The notes: generated by a model from the letters alone, not told the origin. Numbered from the stretch's first letter, positions 8,525 through 16,120 are shown. The stretch: DNA of 64,000 bases from Achromobacter sp. ASV32 (GCF_016428805.1 NZ_JAELTJ010000012.1:16049-80048); one strand, 5' to 3'. Numbers and translations: made by a program.

Positions 8525-9793
8525 ATGCCCGTCGCCGCGCCATCCGTCCGTCTTCCCGCTTCGCGCAACCTGTGGGTCATGGTGCTGGCCGGCGGCATCA
8601 TCATGGGTCTGGCGCTGGGCGTGCGGCACGTGCAGGGCCTGTTTCTGCTGCCCATCACGATGGACCGGGGCTGGTCGCGCGAAACCTTCGCCATGGCGCT
8701 GGCGATGCAGAATCTGACCTGGGGCGTGGCGCAGCCCTTCACCGGCATGATCGCCGACCGCTACGGGTCGGCCAAGGTGATCCTGGGGGGCCTGGTGTTT
8801 TACGTCCTGGGCCTGGCCGGCATGGCGCACGCCGCCAGCCCGGCGGCCTTCATGTGGAGCGCCGGCATCTGCATCGGCATCGCCCTGTCCGGCACGGCGT
8901 TCGCGGTCATCTATGGCGCCCTCAGCCGCCTGGTGCCGCCGGAAAAGCGCGGCTGGGCGTTGGGCGTGGCCGGCGCGGTCGGGGGATTGGGGCAATTCAC
9001 CCTGGTCCCGGCGGCGCAATGGCTGATCGGCGGGTGGGGCTGGGTCAGCGCGCTCCTGACTTTTTCCGTGGTGCTGGCGGGGGTGCTGCCACTGGCGTGG
9101 CCGCTGAAGGAAACCGCGCGCAAGGCCGCGGCGCGCGCTGGCGGCGTTGCGCCGACCGGCGCCAATCCGGCCGACCTGCCGATGGGCGCCGCCATCCGCG
9201 AAGCCTTTGCGCAGCGGGGGTTCTGGTTGTTGAACCTGGGCTTTCTGGCCTGCGGTTTCCAGTTGGCGTTCATCGGCACGCATTTGCCGGCCTACCTGAT
9301 GGACAAGGGCCTGCGTGCGGCCGACGCCGTCGCCGCGCTGGCCATCATCGCGCTGACCAATGTCATCGGCACCTACGTCTGCGGCATGCTGGGGGCGCAC
9401 CATCGCCGCAAATACCTGCTGGCCGGCATCTACCTGCTGCGCACGGCCGCCATGGCGCTGTTCTTCCTGCTGCCGCTGTCCACCTGGTCGGTGTACGTTT
9501 TTGCCGCCGTCATGGGCTTTGTCTGGCTGGGCACGGTGCCGCTCACCAACGGCTTGATCTCCCAGGTGTTCGGGGTGCGCTACATCACCACGCTGTTCGG
9601 CTTTGTGTTCTTTGGCCACCAGGTCGGCTCGTTTCTGGGCGTGTGGCTGGGCGGGGTGGTGTTCGAGGCCACCCATTCCTATGACCTGATCTGGCTGGGC
9701 GCGATGGCGCTGGGCGTGCTGGCGGCGGTGCTGCACTGGCCCATCGATGATCGCGAACTGCCGCGCCTGCGCAACGTGATGGCGGTGGGCTGA
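8525..9793 (+). CDS. MFS transporter (OFA/monocarboxylate-like)
   Basis: A 422-residue inner-membrane transporter of the major facilitator superfamily with about 12 hydrophobic segments. The loop-2/3 signature is present as GMIADRYGSAKVILGG. The N-terminal half begins GGIIMGLALGVRHVQGLFLLPI, followed by RGWSRETFAMALAMQNLTWG, a pattern common in the oxalate/formate antiporter-type MFS branch that handles monocarboxylates. The centre carries a cytoplasmic loop rich in Ala and Arg. It stands alone after the kinase gene with an 86-base gap, so co-regulation is not evident. The substrate cannot be inferred from sequence. Confidence 0.85.
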   Translation: MPVAAPSVRLPASRNLWVMVLAGGIIMGLALGVRHVQGLFLLPITMDRGWSRETFAMALAMQNLTWGVAQPFTGMIADRYGSAKVILGGLVFYVLGLAGMAHAASPAAFMWSAGICIGIALSGTAFAVIYGALSRLVPPEKRGWALGVAGAVGGLGQFTLVPAAQWLIGGWGWVSALLTFSVVLAGVLPLAWPLKETARKAAARAGGVAPTGANPADLPMGAAIREAFAQRGFWLLNLGFLACGFQLAFIGTHLPAYLMDKGLRAADAVAALAIIALTNVIGTYVCGMLGAHHRRKYLLAGIYLLRTAAMALFFLLPLSTWSVYVFAAVMGFVWLGTVPLTNGLISQVFGVRYITTLFGFVFFGHQVGSFLGVWLGGVVFEATHSYDLIWLGAMALGVLAAVLHWPIDDRELPRLRNVMAVG

Positions 9794-9882
9794 ACCGGCC
9801 GCAGGGCGGGCGGCGGCGGGGCAATACGCGGTATAACGGTGCAATAGCGCTGCCGCCACCGCGTGCGGCAAGGAAAGTCCCC

Positions 9883-10413
9883 ATGCAGATCGAATCCCGT
9901 TGGTTGTTCCCGTGTGAACCGCAGCATATCTGGCCGCATTTCTTGCATGCCCGCATGGACGACACCCGGCCGCTGCTGTTCCGGCTGGGGGTCCCCAAGC
10001 CGATCAGCTGCAAAGTGCTGGAAGGCGTGGCGGCGGTGGGCAATACCCGCCAATGCACGACTGATCGCGGCACCATCGACCAGCGCATCCTGATATTGCA
10101 ACCCAACGAGCGCCTGCGCTACCAGATGCAGAAAAGTACCGTATGGTGCGCCGGCTGGGTCGGCACGCTGGTCGATACCTTTGAATTGCGCGCGATACCG
10201 GGGCAAGGCACCGAAGTGCGCCGCACCACCCAGTTCGAAGCGGCCGGCGCCTTGCGCTGGGCCAAGCAGCTGGGCCTGTGGGCCGGCCTGCGCCAGGCGC
10301 ATGCCTATGCCAGCCGCAACTGGCGCCGGCTGGCCTTGCAGGCGCAAGGCCAGCAAGTGCAGAATGCGGTCGCGGCCAAGACCGTGCCGGGCACGAACCA
10401 GGTGCGTGGCTGA
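9883..10413 (+). CDS. SRPBCC-like hypothetical protein
   Basis: A 176-residue soluble protein whose opening (MQIESRWLFPCEPQHIWPHF) and alternating hydrophobic strands resemble the SRPBCC/START helix-grip fold used for binding hydrophobic ligands. A central stretch (QRILILQPNERLRYQM, then a Trp-rich turn, then VDTFELRAIPGQGTEVRRTTQFEA) fits the curved beta-sheet, and a helical C-terminus (ALRWAKQLGLWAGLRQAHAYASRNWRRL) fits the long closing helix. There is no signal peptide. No catalytic residues can be named. The assignment rests on overall pattern, so the function is open. Confidence 0.6.
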   Translation: MQIESRWLFPCEPQHIWPHFLHARMDDTRPLLFRLGVPKPISCKVLEGVAAVGNTRQCTTDRGTIDQRILILQPNERLRYQMQKSTVWCAGWVGTLVDTFELRAIPGQGTEVRRTTQFEAAGALRWAKQLGLWAGLRQAHAYASRNWRRLALQAQGQQVQNAVAAKTVPGTNQVRG

Positions 10414-10497
10414 GCGCCACGCGATCCTGCCCGGCGGCCGCTTGCCGCCGGGGCCGGTGCGGCACGTGGCCCGATGCATAAAGGAGATAATGTCGGC

Positions 10498-10773
10498 ATG
10501 AGCAAAGGATTCGACGGCGTGCGGCCGGCTTCCGAGTCGTCCATCGAAATTGGCTTTTTCTACCAAGGCCGTCATTGCGTGGAGCGCATCCGCGTCAAGC
10601 CCACCGCCGCCAACCTCCAGCGCGCCAAGGACCGGCGCGCCACTATCCTGGCCGCCATCGAGCGCGGCGACTTCAACTACGACGCTGAATTTCCCAAGCG
10701 GGCCATGCCGGCGCAGGCTGGGCAGCCCGCCCCTGCTACCCCGATCACCCCGCCTCTCAAGGACGACGCATGA
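10498..10773 (+). CDS. DUF3596-like integrase arm-binding domain, standalone
   Basis: A 91-residue protein matching the N-terminal arm-DNA-binding domain (DUF3596) of phage tyrosine integrases. Visible features are SSIEIGFFYQGRHCVERI (the beta-sheet), KPTAANLQRAKDRRATILAAIERGDFNYDAEFP (the following helix and the typical 'F-x-Y-x-x-x-F-P' end). A complete integrase would continue with a core-binding domain and an R-H-R-Y catalytic domain. Here the frame stops after a Pro/Ala-rich tail. The start at 10498 has AAAGGAG about ten bases upstream. The stop overlaps the next gene's ATG (ATGA). It is either the front end of a lost integrase or a domain retained as a small DNA-binding protein. It lies 2.2 kb left of the tail cluster. 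Confidence 0.6.
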   Translation: MSKGFDGVRPASESSIEIGFFYQGRHCVERIRVKPTAANLQRAKDRRATILAAIERGDFNYDAEFPKRAMPAQAGQPAPATPITPPLKDDA

Positions 10774-11318
10774 CCCGCGCTGCCGCATTGCCTGTGCACG
10801 ATCTGACCGCCGACGCTTTCAAGCCTTACGGCTGGATGCTGGGCAAGCCCATGCCACAGGGCAATGGCATACCGCTGTTCAGCAACGAGGCAACTGACTT
10901 CTGGCAGGAACACGTCTTCAACACCGGCGCGGGCGGCGACGCCGAGGTGTTGTGGGTCAACTACCGCAGTGCCTCGGCCGATATCGCCAGCCTCGAAAAG
11001 CACCTGCTGACGCAACAGGCCATCGTGCCGCTGACCGGCGACATCATCCAGGTCGTGGCGCGCAGCGCGGCGGACGGCAGCCCTGATGTGTCCACGCTGA
11101 CCGCGTTTCGCGTGGCCCAGGGGCAGGGCGTGTGCATGCGGCCGGGCTGCTGGCACGCCACCCGCGTCACGGGCGCGGAAGTCACGTGCTTGATGCTGAC
11201 CCGCCGGTCGACCACCGTGGACCTGATCCAGCATCTGACCACCGATGCGGCCGCCAGTGAAAGCGCCATCGCGCCGATCCCGCCGGCCCAGCTGGAAGGC
11301 CTGCCGCTGCCGGGCTGA
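10770..11318 (+). CDS. Ureidoglycolate lyase (AllA) family protein
   Basis: A 182-residue cupin-fold protein resembling ureidoglycolate lyase, which splits ureidoglycolate into glyoxylate and urea in purine catabolism. Matching features are the opening LTADAFKPYGWMLG, the short motif SLEKHLLTQQAIVPLTGD, which supplies metal/substrate ligands, and the closing QGVCMRPGCWHAT. Length is slightly above that of typical AllA (about 160-170). No other allantoin or urate genes are adjacent, so the physiological substrate is uncertain, and related proteins act on other small acids. The ATG overlaps the stop of the DUF3596-like gene, so the two are probably translated from one message. Confidence 0.75.
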   Translation: MTRAAALPVHDLTADAFKPYGWMLGKPMPQGNGIPLFSNEATDFWQEHVFNTGAGGDAEVLWVNYRSASADIASLEKHLLTQQAIVPLTGDIIQVVARSAADGSPDVSTLTAFRVAQGQGVCMRPGCWHATRVTGAEVTCLMLTRRSTTVDLIQHLTTDAAASESAIAPIPPAQLEGLPLPG

Positions 11319-11488
11319 GCCGGACCCGGATCGGGACGCGGTCCCGGCATGAACAGGCAGTGCAGCTGGACGGGTCCGGTTTCACTAACGAAGTGAAATG
11401 TGCCAGAATTTCCCGGACCTTCCCGTCTTGTCCGCGACGCTGCCGCCATCTGGGCGTTGCCAACATCCTCACATGTTGGAGCATTGGA

Positions 11489-12952
11489 ATGCGCGTACGC
11501 CTGCTTGGCGCTGGACTCTTCCCCTCTGTTCGCGGCATGGCCGCCCTGGCGCTGGCCGCAAGCCTGGCCGGTTGCAGCTTCACATCGCCCGATGCGGCCA
11601 GCGGGTCGCAGTATGTCGGCATCGACGGCGTCCTGGCGCCCGAGGCGCGCCGCATTGCCAAGGAGGCCTACGTCTACGGCTATCCCATGGTGGCCAGCTA
11701 TCAGGCCCTGTACGCGACCAGCATTGATCAGGGCAATCCGCAATACCGCGGACCCTTCAATACGATCAGCCACGCGACGCACGCGTTCAGCCCCGACGAC
11801 ACCGCGGTGGTGGCGCCCACTGGCGATACGCTGGCGTCGTTCGCCGCGCTGGATCTGCGGGCCGAACCGGTCATCATCAGCGTGCCGCCGATGGAGCCGA
11901 AGCGCTATTTCTCGCTGCAGCTCACGGACCTGTATTCGCAGAATTTCGCCTATATCGGCAGCCGCGCCACCGGTAACGGCGGCGGCAGGTTCCTGATCGC
12001 GGGTCCCCGCTGGAAGGGCGCCGCGCCCAAGGGCATCACCCAGGTCATCCACGCCGAAACGGAACTGGTCAGTTTGGTGGGGCGCACGCAGCGCTTTTCG
12101 GCGTCGGATGTGGCCAACGTCAAGCGCATCCAGGCAGGCTACAAGGTCCAGCCGCTGTCCGCGTATCTTAAAAAAGCGCCGCCCGCCTCGGTGCCGGTGC
12201 AGTGGATGGTGCCTGAATCGCCTGCGCAACTGCGCACCTCGCTCGAGTTCTACAACCAGTTGGCCTTCCTGTTGCAGTTCGCACCGCCCCCGGCCAGTGA
12301 AAAAATGCTGCGCCGACGCCTCGACAGCATGCGCATCCGGCCGGGCGAGGCGGTAGTGACGGATGCGATGAACGCCCGCCTGCGCCAGATGATGCAGGAA
12401 GGCATGCACGACGGTCAGAACGAAATCGACAAGCGCCGCGTGGCGCTGGCCGGCAAGACAGACACCCTGTCCGGCGATCGGCAGACGTTCAAGAACGACT
12501 ACGTGGCGCGCGCCGTCGGCGCGCAGATCGGCTTGGGCAGCCCCAGCCGCGAAGAGACGTTGATGCCCGTGCTGGAGCAGGACAGCGCCGGCCAGCCGCT
12601 GGACGGCGCCCAGGCCTACACCTTGCGTTTTGCCCCGGGTGGCCTGCCGCCCGTCAATGCCTTCTGGTCGGTGACGCTATATCGGTTGCCGCAGCAGCAA
12701 CTGGCGGCCAACCCCGCCAATCGTCATGTGATCCACTCCGCCGCGCTGCCGTCGCTCAGGCGCGACCGTGATGGCGGCTTGACGATCTATTTGCAGCGCG
12801 AGGCGCCGGGCAAGGGGCGCGACGCCAATTGGCTGCCCACGCCGGCCGGGCCCTTCATGCTGGTGCTACGCTACTACTGGCCCAAGCCCGCGCTGTTGGA
12901 CGGGACCTGGCAGACGCCGCAGGTGCAGCGGGCCGCGCCTCAGGCGCAATGA
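11489..12952 (+). CDS. DUF1254/DUF1214 lipoprotein
   Basis: A 487-residue exported lipoprotein. The N-terminus (MRVRLLGAGLF to LAASLAGC) is a type II signal peptide ending in an LAGC lipobox, so Cys26 should be lipidated. The body carries DUF1254 (ARRIAKEAYVYGYPMVASY, followed by FNTISHATHAFSPDDTAVVAPTGDTLAS) and a C-terminal DUF1214 (GGLPPVNAFWSVTLYRLP, then a region ending FMLVLRYYWPKPALLDGTW). The biochemical role of these domains is not established. The start at 11489 was chosen over an upstream in-frame ATG because it begins the signal peptide. It stands alone between the AllA-like gene and the phage-derived cluster. Confidence 0.85.
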   Translation: MRVRLLGAGLFPSVRGMAALALAASLAGCSFTSPDAASGSQYVGIDGVLAPEARRIAKEAYVYGYPMVASYQALYATSIDQGNPQYRGPFNTISHATHAFSPDDTAVVAPTGDTLASFAALDLRAEPVIISVPPMEPKRYFSLQLTDLYSQNFAYIGSRATGNGGGRFLIAGPRWKGAAPKGITQVIHAETELVSLVGRTQRFSASDVANVKRIQAGYKVQPLSAYLKKAPPASVPVQWMVPESPAQLRTSLEFYNQLAFLLQFAPPPASEKMLRRRLDSMRIRPGEAVVTDAMNARLRQMMQEGMHDGQNEIDKRRVALAGKTDTLSGDRQTFKNDYVARAVGAQIGLGSPSREETLMPVLEQDSAGQPLDGAQAYTLRFAPGGLPPVNAFWSVTLYRLPQQQLAANPANRHVIHSAALPSLRRDRDGGLTIYLQREAPGKGRDANWLPTPAGPFMLVLRYYWPKPALLDGTWQTPQVQRAAPQAQ

Positions 12953-13013
12953 CAAACGGGATGCCTGGCGCCCCGGCCCGCTCGGCCAAGGACGCTTGTG
13001 GATAGCCCGTGCA

Positions 13014-13709
13014 TCAGAAATCGTCGCTGCGCCACACCTTCAGCACGCGGCCGAAGATCTGCAGGTCCATGTCTTCGGTGATGTCCCAGGCGTCGTACTT
13101 GGTGTTCTCGGACTTGGCGCGGATCAACAGGCCCTGTGCGCTGGGAATGCGCTGCAGCCGCTTGATGAAGCCTTCGTTGCCGACCCGAAAGAAGAACACC
13201 CCGTCGACATCGGCCTTGGCCACGCCCAGGTCCACCAGCAAGGGGTCGCCCGGGTTGTACATCGGCCGCATGCTGTCGCCGAAACCCGTGACCACGCACA
13301 GGTTGGCCGCCGACGTGTAGTGCCGCAGGTTCTTGTGCAGCCATTCCTGGCTGACCCGCAGGCTCTGGATCACGCCGGGCTGGTCGCGCAGTTCAACCCC
13401 CGCGCCCATGGCGCCACCCGTGTCGAAACGGGGAATGCGCAGGTCGTCGGCCAGGCCGTCTTCGGCCTGAAGGATTTCATGCGGCGAGGCCAGGACCATG
13501 TCCGGCGGATACTGCGCCGCTTCGTCCAGCAATTGTTCCAGGGACAGCCCCAGCCCGGCGGCCAGCCGCGCCGCGTATTTGGACCGTTCGCTGTCGCGCC
13601 CTTCGAGCGCGGCAATGGTGCCCACGCCCACGCCCGTGCGCGCTTCCAGCTGTTCCAGGGTGAGACCGAGAGCGGCGCGGTAGCGCCTGATTTGTTTTCC
13701 GAGAGCCAT
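13014..13709 (-). CDS. Phage-type repressor with S24 peptidase domain
   Basis: A 231-residue CI/PrtR-like repressor. The N-terminal helix-turn-helix (XRE type) covers residues 1-60 (GKQIRRYRAALGLTLEQLEARTGVG). The C-terminal S24 domain carries the serine of the self-cleavage dyad in GFGDSMRP (Ser146) and the lysine in GFIKRLQR (Lys183). A possible cleavage bond is in the linker GGAMGAG near residues 98-104. Such repressors are inactivated when RecA-ssDNA promotes autocleavage, so this one should respond to DNA damage, by family inference. I start at the ATG at 13709 (MALGKQ), where the conserved domain begins; a longer frame reaches 13751. It is transcribed away from the tail genes and presumably holds their promoter shut. 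Confidence 0.9.
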   Translation of the reverse strand: MALGKQIRRYRAALGLTLEQLEARTGVGVGTIAALEGRDSERSKYAARLAAGLGLSLEQLLDEAAQYPPDMVLASPHEILQAEDGLADDLRIPRFDTGGAMGAGVELRDQPGVIQSLRVSQEWLHKNLRHYTSAANLCVVTGFGDSMRPMYNPGDPLLVDLGVAKADVDGVFFFRVGNEGFIKRLQRIPSAQGLLIRAKSENTKYDAWDITEDMDLQIFGRVLKVWRSDDF

Positions 13710-13736
13710 GGTGGGGACGCTAAACAGTTGTGGAAT

Positions 13737-13778
13737 GTTGTGCAACAACAAGTGTTGAAATGGCGATTATACACTTGT
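13737..13778. promoter_or_regulatory. Candidate repressor operators
   Basis: Two nested inverted repeats lie between the divergent repressor and regulator genes. ACAAGTGT (13748-13755) and ACACTTGT (13771-13778) are perfect reverse complements separated by 15 bases. GTTGT-gca-ACAAC (13737-13749) overlaps the first arm. A related ACAGTTGT lies just outside. They overlap both divergent promoters, which is where a CI-like protein would bind. The assignment is positional. Confidence 0.55.
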
Positions 13779-13783
13779 AGAAT
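13755..13783 (+). promoter_or_regulatory. Rightward promoter of the tail cluster
   Basis: TTGAAA (13755-13760) and TAGAAT (13778-13783) are separated by 17 bases, close to the sigma-70 consensus. Transcription would start near 13790 and run into the regulator gene and tail module. The candidate operator arms overlap both elements. On the opposite strand a perfect TATAAT (13766-13771) sits in the same interval and is a plausible -10 for the repressor gene. Confidence 0.55.
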
Positions 13784-13982
13784 CATAGCTATGAATCACC
13801 CCACACGCGTGTTGTTATCAGACGGAAGTGTCGGTAGCGTTTCGCTACCAGAATGCTTCTCCCGACAACCTTTCCGACCGGCCTCGTCGCCGGTCCGCGC
13901 AGCAGGCACCCCGCCGGCGCACTCCCGGGACAGCCCTCGGGCGGTCCACCCCGGCATCGAACTCAACGGCAAGGAGCGGCAT

Positions 13983-14570
13983 ATGGATCAGGCAGGAAAC
14001 ATGGCGTTGCGGGCACCGCAAGGCTGGGCAGTGGCGGCATCGCAGGCGGGGGCCGCGATCGCGCGCTCGTTCGCCGCGCGGCCAGCGGTCGACGCGGACC
14101 GGGCGGCCCGCGCAAGCATTCAGAAGGGGCAGGGCATGACGCGAGAAGAATCGGACCAGGTCGAAGCATTGATCATGGAGTGGTATCACTGGAGCCGTGG
14201 TTATCGGCCCAAGCTGGGCGTAGGGCGCGTGTCGGCATTTGCGCGCGGCATGGTGCCGGACGATGCCTACGTGGACGACGAAGACATCGACGCGCGCCTG
14301 ACCGCGGCGCGCGGCGAGCAGACCGAACTGTGCATCGACGAACTGCCGTGGCAGCAGCGCTCGGCCATCGGCGTGCATGCCGGCAACAAGGCGGCCGGCG
14401 CGCGTGTCTTCAGCAACCCGCGCCTGACGCCCGAACAGCAGCACGCGGCCTACCAGCAAGCCAAGGCCGCGCTGTTGCCCGCGCTGCGTCGCCGTTCGCT
14501 GGTGACCGCGCCGCAAGTGCGACACGCTGATCGCGTAAACGCTTGCGGCGTAAACAGGGCCCGCGCATAA
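13983..14570 (+). CDS. Phage-type regulator-like protein
   Basis: A 195-residue protein divergent from the repressor. The first ~50 residues are Ala-rich. From about residue 50 it reads TREESDQVEALIMEWYHWSRGYRPKLG, then LTAARGEQTELCIDELPWQQRSAIGVHAGNKAAGARVF and PEQQHAAYQQAKAALLPALRRR. This layout (small helical domain with WYxWxRGY, then an 'LCIDELPWQQRSAI' helix) recalls phage late regulators of the Q/antiterminator or sigma-like type, but I cannot name a family with confidence. AAGGAG lies seven bases before the ATG at 13983. The frame is open back to an ATG at 13791, only a few bases after the predicted transcription start, so a longer leaderless form cannot be excluded. By position it is the likely activator of the tail genes. 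Confidence 0.55.
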   Translation: MDQAGNMALRAPQGWAVAASQAGAAIARSFAARPAVDADRAARASIQKGQGMTREESDQVEALIMEWYHWSRGYRPKLGVGRVSAFARGMVPDDAYVDDEDIDARLTAARGEQTELCIDELPWQQRSAIGVHAGNKAAGARVFSNPRLTPEQQHAAYQQAKAALLPALRRRSLVTAPQVRHADRVNACGVNRARA

Positions 14571-14605
14571 TTCAGTCGTCGGGGCAAGTTGCGCCCGAAC
14601 AAAAC

Positions 14606-14651
14606 AAACCCGCTGGCCTGCACAGAACTCGTGCCTGCCCGCGGGTTTTTT
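14606..14651 (+). terminator. Terminator-like hairpin 1 after the regulator gene
   Basis: AAACCCGC (14606-14613) pairs with GCGGGTTT (14641-14648) across a 27-base loop and is followed by a T run. It is the first of three hairpin-plus-T structures between the regulator gene and the tail tube gene. Confidence 0.5.
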
Positions 14652-14726
14652 CATGTCCGACACTTTCTTGGGGCGCCGCCCGGCTTGCGGTCCCTATCCC
14701 CCGACATTCCTCTTCAACACTGATCA

Positions 14727-14757
14727 GGCCCCGCGGCAATTGCCGCGGGGCCTTTTT
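14727..14757 (+). terminator. Strong rho-independent terminator 2
   Basis: A 26-base perfect palindrome (14727-14752; arms GGCCCCGCGGCAA and TTGCCGCGGGGCC) is directly followed by TTTTT. It should stop transcription coming from the regulator gene unless an antiterminator acts or the tail genes have their own promoter. Confidence 0.75.
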
Positions 14758-14791
14758 CATGGTCGCTCCGGATTCCCGGACGGCCGCAGTT

Positions 14792-14814
14792 GCCCGCCGC
14801 CGGCGGGCTTTTTT
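14792..14814 (+). terminator. Terminator-like hairpin 3 before the tail tube gene
   Basis: GCCCGCC-gcc-GGCGGGC (14792-14808) is followed by six T. It ends only 12 bases before the tail tube ATG and leaves just room for the GGAG ribosome site. It could be a transcription check or an RNA structure over the ribosome site. Confidence 0.6.
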
Positions 14815-14826
14815 CTGGAGTCTGCA

Positions 14827-15294
14827 ATGGCAGGTACTACCGTTTCGCAATTCGTTCAAACCCAGGGCACGCAGCTGGAAGTGTCCACCACGGCTACCGA
14901 GGATCTGGGCGCCGCCGGCCTGACCTACGCCGATCTGGCCATCACCATCAAGGACCCGAACTTCCAGGGCGGCCAGACCACCGAGATCGACGTCACCGTC
15001 CTGAAGTCCACCGCCAAGGAATACGCGCTGGGCCTGGACGACAGCGGCACCTTCAGCATGGCCGGCAACTGGAAGGCGGGCGACCCGGCCCAGAAGGCGC
15101 TGGTGGCCGCACGCAGCGACAAGAAGACCCGCGCGTTCCGCGTGACCTTCGCCGACGGCGCCAAGTTCGAGTTCCTGGGCCTGGTCACCCAATACCAGTG
15201 GCAAGGCCAGCTGGACAACGTCGTGTCCGCCACGTTCAACGTGCGCGTCACCGGCGCCGTCAAGCTGACCGACGCACCCGCCAACGGGGGCTGA
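14827..15294 (+). CDS. Phage major tail tube protein (lambda V-like)
   Basis: A 155-residue tail tube protein, the subunit whose stacked rings form the shaft of a flexible tail. It begins MAGTTVSQFVQTQGTQLEVS and continues with the beta-rich pattern TEDLGAAGLTYADLAITIKDPNF, EYALGLDDSGTFSMAGNWKAGDPAQKAL and TRAFRVTFADGAKFEFLGLVTQYQW, typical of gpV/TTP-type tube subunits that derive from the common tail-tube fold. The 'W-x-x-G-D-x-A-Q-x-A-L' helix is a hallmark of phage tube proteins. GGAG lies upstream of the ATG at 14827. It opens the structural operon, immediately before the chaperone genes, in the order seen in lambda-type tails. Confidence 0.8.
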   Translation: MAGTTVSQFVQTQGTQLEVSTTATEDLGAAGLTYADLAITIKDPNFQGGQTTEIDVTVLKSTAKEYALGLDDSGTFSMAGNWKAGDPAQKALVAARSDKKTRAFRVTFADGAKFEFLGLVTQYQWQGQLDNVVSATFNVRVTGAVKLTDAPANGG

Positions 15295-15299
15295 GCGCC

Positions 15300-15773
15300 A
15301 TGACGGACACGTCGATCAACCCCACTGCCCGCAGCCTGGGCCTGCGCGGCCTGGCTGCCGACCCGCTGGCCGGTTTTCACCATGAAACCGTCGTCGTGCC
15401 GCAATGGCAGGATGCGCGGGTCATCGTGCGCGCGCCCAGCGCCGGCGATCACCTGTTCCACATCCGCGCCATCTGGGCGGCCGCGGGCGTGGTGCCGGGC
15501 GAAGACAACGACATCGTGCGCGCCAAGCTGGACGCGCCGGGCGTGGATTACACCCGCGCCTCGGCCAGCCTGCTGGTGCGCACCCTGTTCGAGCAGACCG
15601 CCACGGGTCCGCAACGCGTCTTCAGCGACGAAGACGTGGACATTGTCGCGGCGGCCTATGGGCTGGCGCATGCCACGCTGGTGGCCAAGGCGATCGAACT
15701 GGGCAATCTCGGGGAGGGAGCGCAGGCGCGCGCAAAAAAGCCCTCCAGGAAACGCCAGACCTCCGTTTCCTGA
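15300..15773 (+). CDS. Tail assembly chaperone, short form (lambda G-like)
   Basis: A 157-residue protein made by translation without frameshifting. It sits between the tube and tape measure genes, which is the invariant place of the tail assembly chaperone pair. It contains an N-terminal beta region (FHHETVVVPQWQDARVIVRAPSAGDHLFHIRA) and helical segments (TRASASLLVRTLFEQTATG, DEDVDIVAAAYGLAHATLVAKAIELG). It ends shortly after the slippery heptamer with a basic tail (PSRKRQTSVS). By family knowledge the short form is in excess and, with the long form, coats the tape measure before tube polymerisation. The ATG at 15300 follows the tube stop by five bases. Confidence 0.78.
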   Translation: MTDTSINPTARSLGLRGLAADPLAGFHHETVVVPQWQDARVIVRAPSAGDHLFHIRAIWAAAGVVPGEDNDIVRAKLDAPGVDYTRASASLLVRTLFEQTATGPQRVFSDEDVDIVAAAYGLAHATLVAKAIELGNLGEGAQARAKKPSRKRQTSVS

Positions 15774-16063
15774 TGGTCCTGGCGCTTCGACTGGGGCGCA
15801 CGCTGGGCGAGTTGATGCAGGCCATCGACACCCATGAACTGTCGTTGTGGCGCGAGCTGGACCGCACGTCTCCCTTGGGCGACGAACGGGCCGACCTGCT
15901 CGCGGCCAGCCTGGCCGCCACGGTGGCGCAGGCCGCTGGCGCCAAGGTGCGCGCCACCGACATGCTGGTGCGCTGGGGCGAGCAAGACGCGGAAACACCG
16001 GCCGAGGCCGGCGCGGATGCGTTGAAGGCGTTCCTGCTGTCGAAGGTCAAGAAGGGGTCTTGA
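15300..16063 (+). CDS. Tail assembly chaperone, -1 frameshift form (lambda GT-like)
   Basis: Slippage of -1 at the heptamer A AAA AAG (15734-15740) fuses the first 147 residues of the short form to 107 residues read in the -1 frame, giving about 254 residues. The extension (ALQETPDLRFLMVLALRLGRT, then LGELMQAIDTHELSLW and DERADLLAASLAATVAQAAG) matches the T/DUF4035 type domain found after this switch in other long-tailed phages. The T frame has no good independent ribosome site, although an ATG at 15773 overlaps the short form's stop (TGATG) and could allow separate initiation. In lambda the GT form bridges the tape measure and the tube protein. Confidence 0.8.
15734..15740 (+). promoter_or_regulatory. 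Programmed -1 ribosomal frameshift site
   Basis: The in-frame reading GCA AAA AAG contains the heptamer A AAA AAG, the most efficient class of bacterial -1 slippery sequence (X XXY YYZ). Re-reading from the last G gives GCC CTC CAG and opens the T-like domain. The site lies eleven codons before the zero-frame stop, as in other tail chaperone genes. Confidence 0.85.
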
Positions 16064-16120
16064 CGACGTGTCCGGCCCGCGTGAGCGGGCCGGAAGCGGA
16101 TTTATGAGAAGTGAAAGACC

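Noticed and set aside
15773..16063. Independent translation of the T-like domain from the ATG at 15773
   Set aside because: Possible through the TGATG overlap, but there is no clear ribosome site, and the A AAA AAG heptamer explains the arrangement by a well-established mechanism. Kept only as an alternative.
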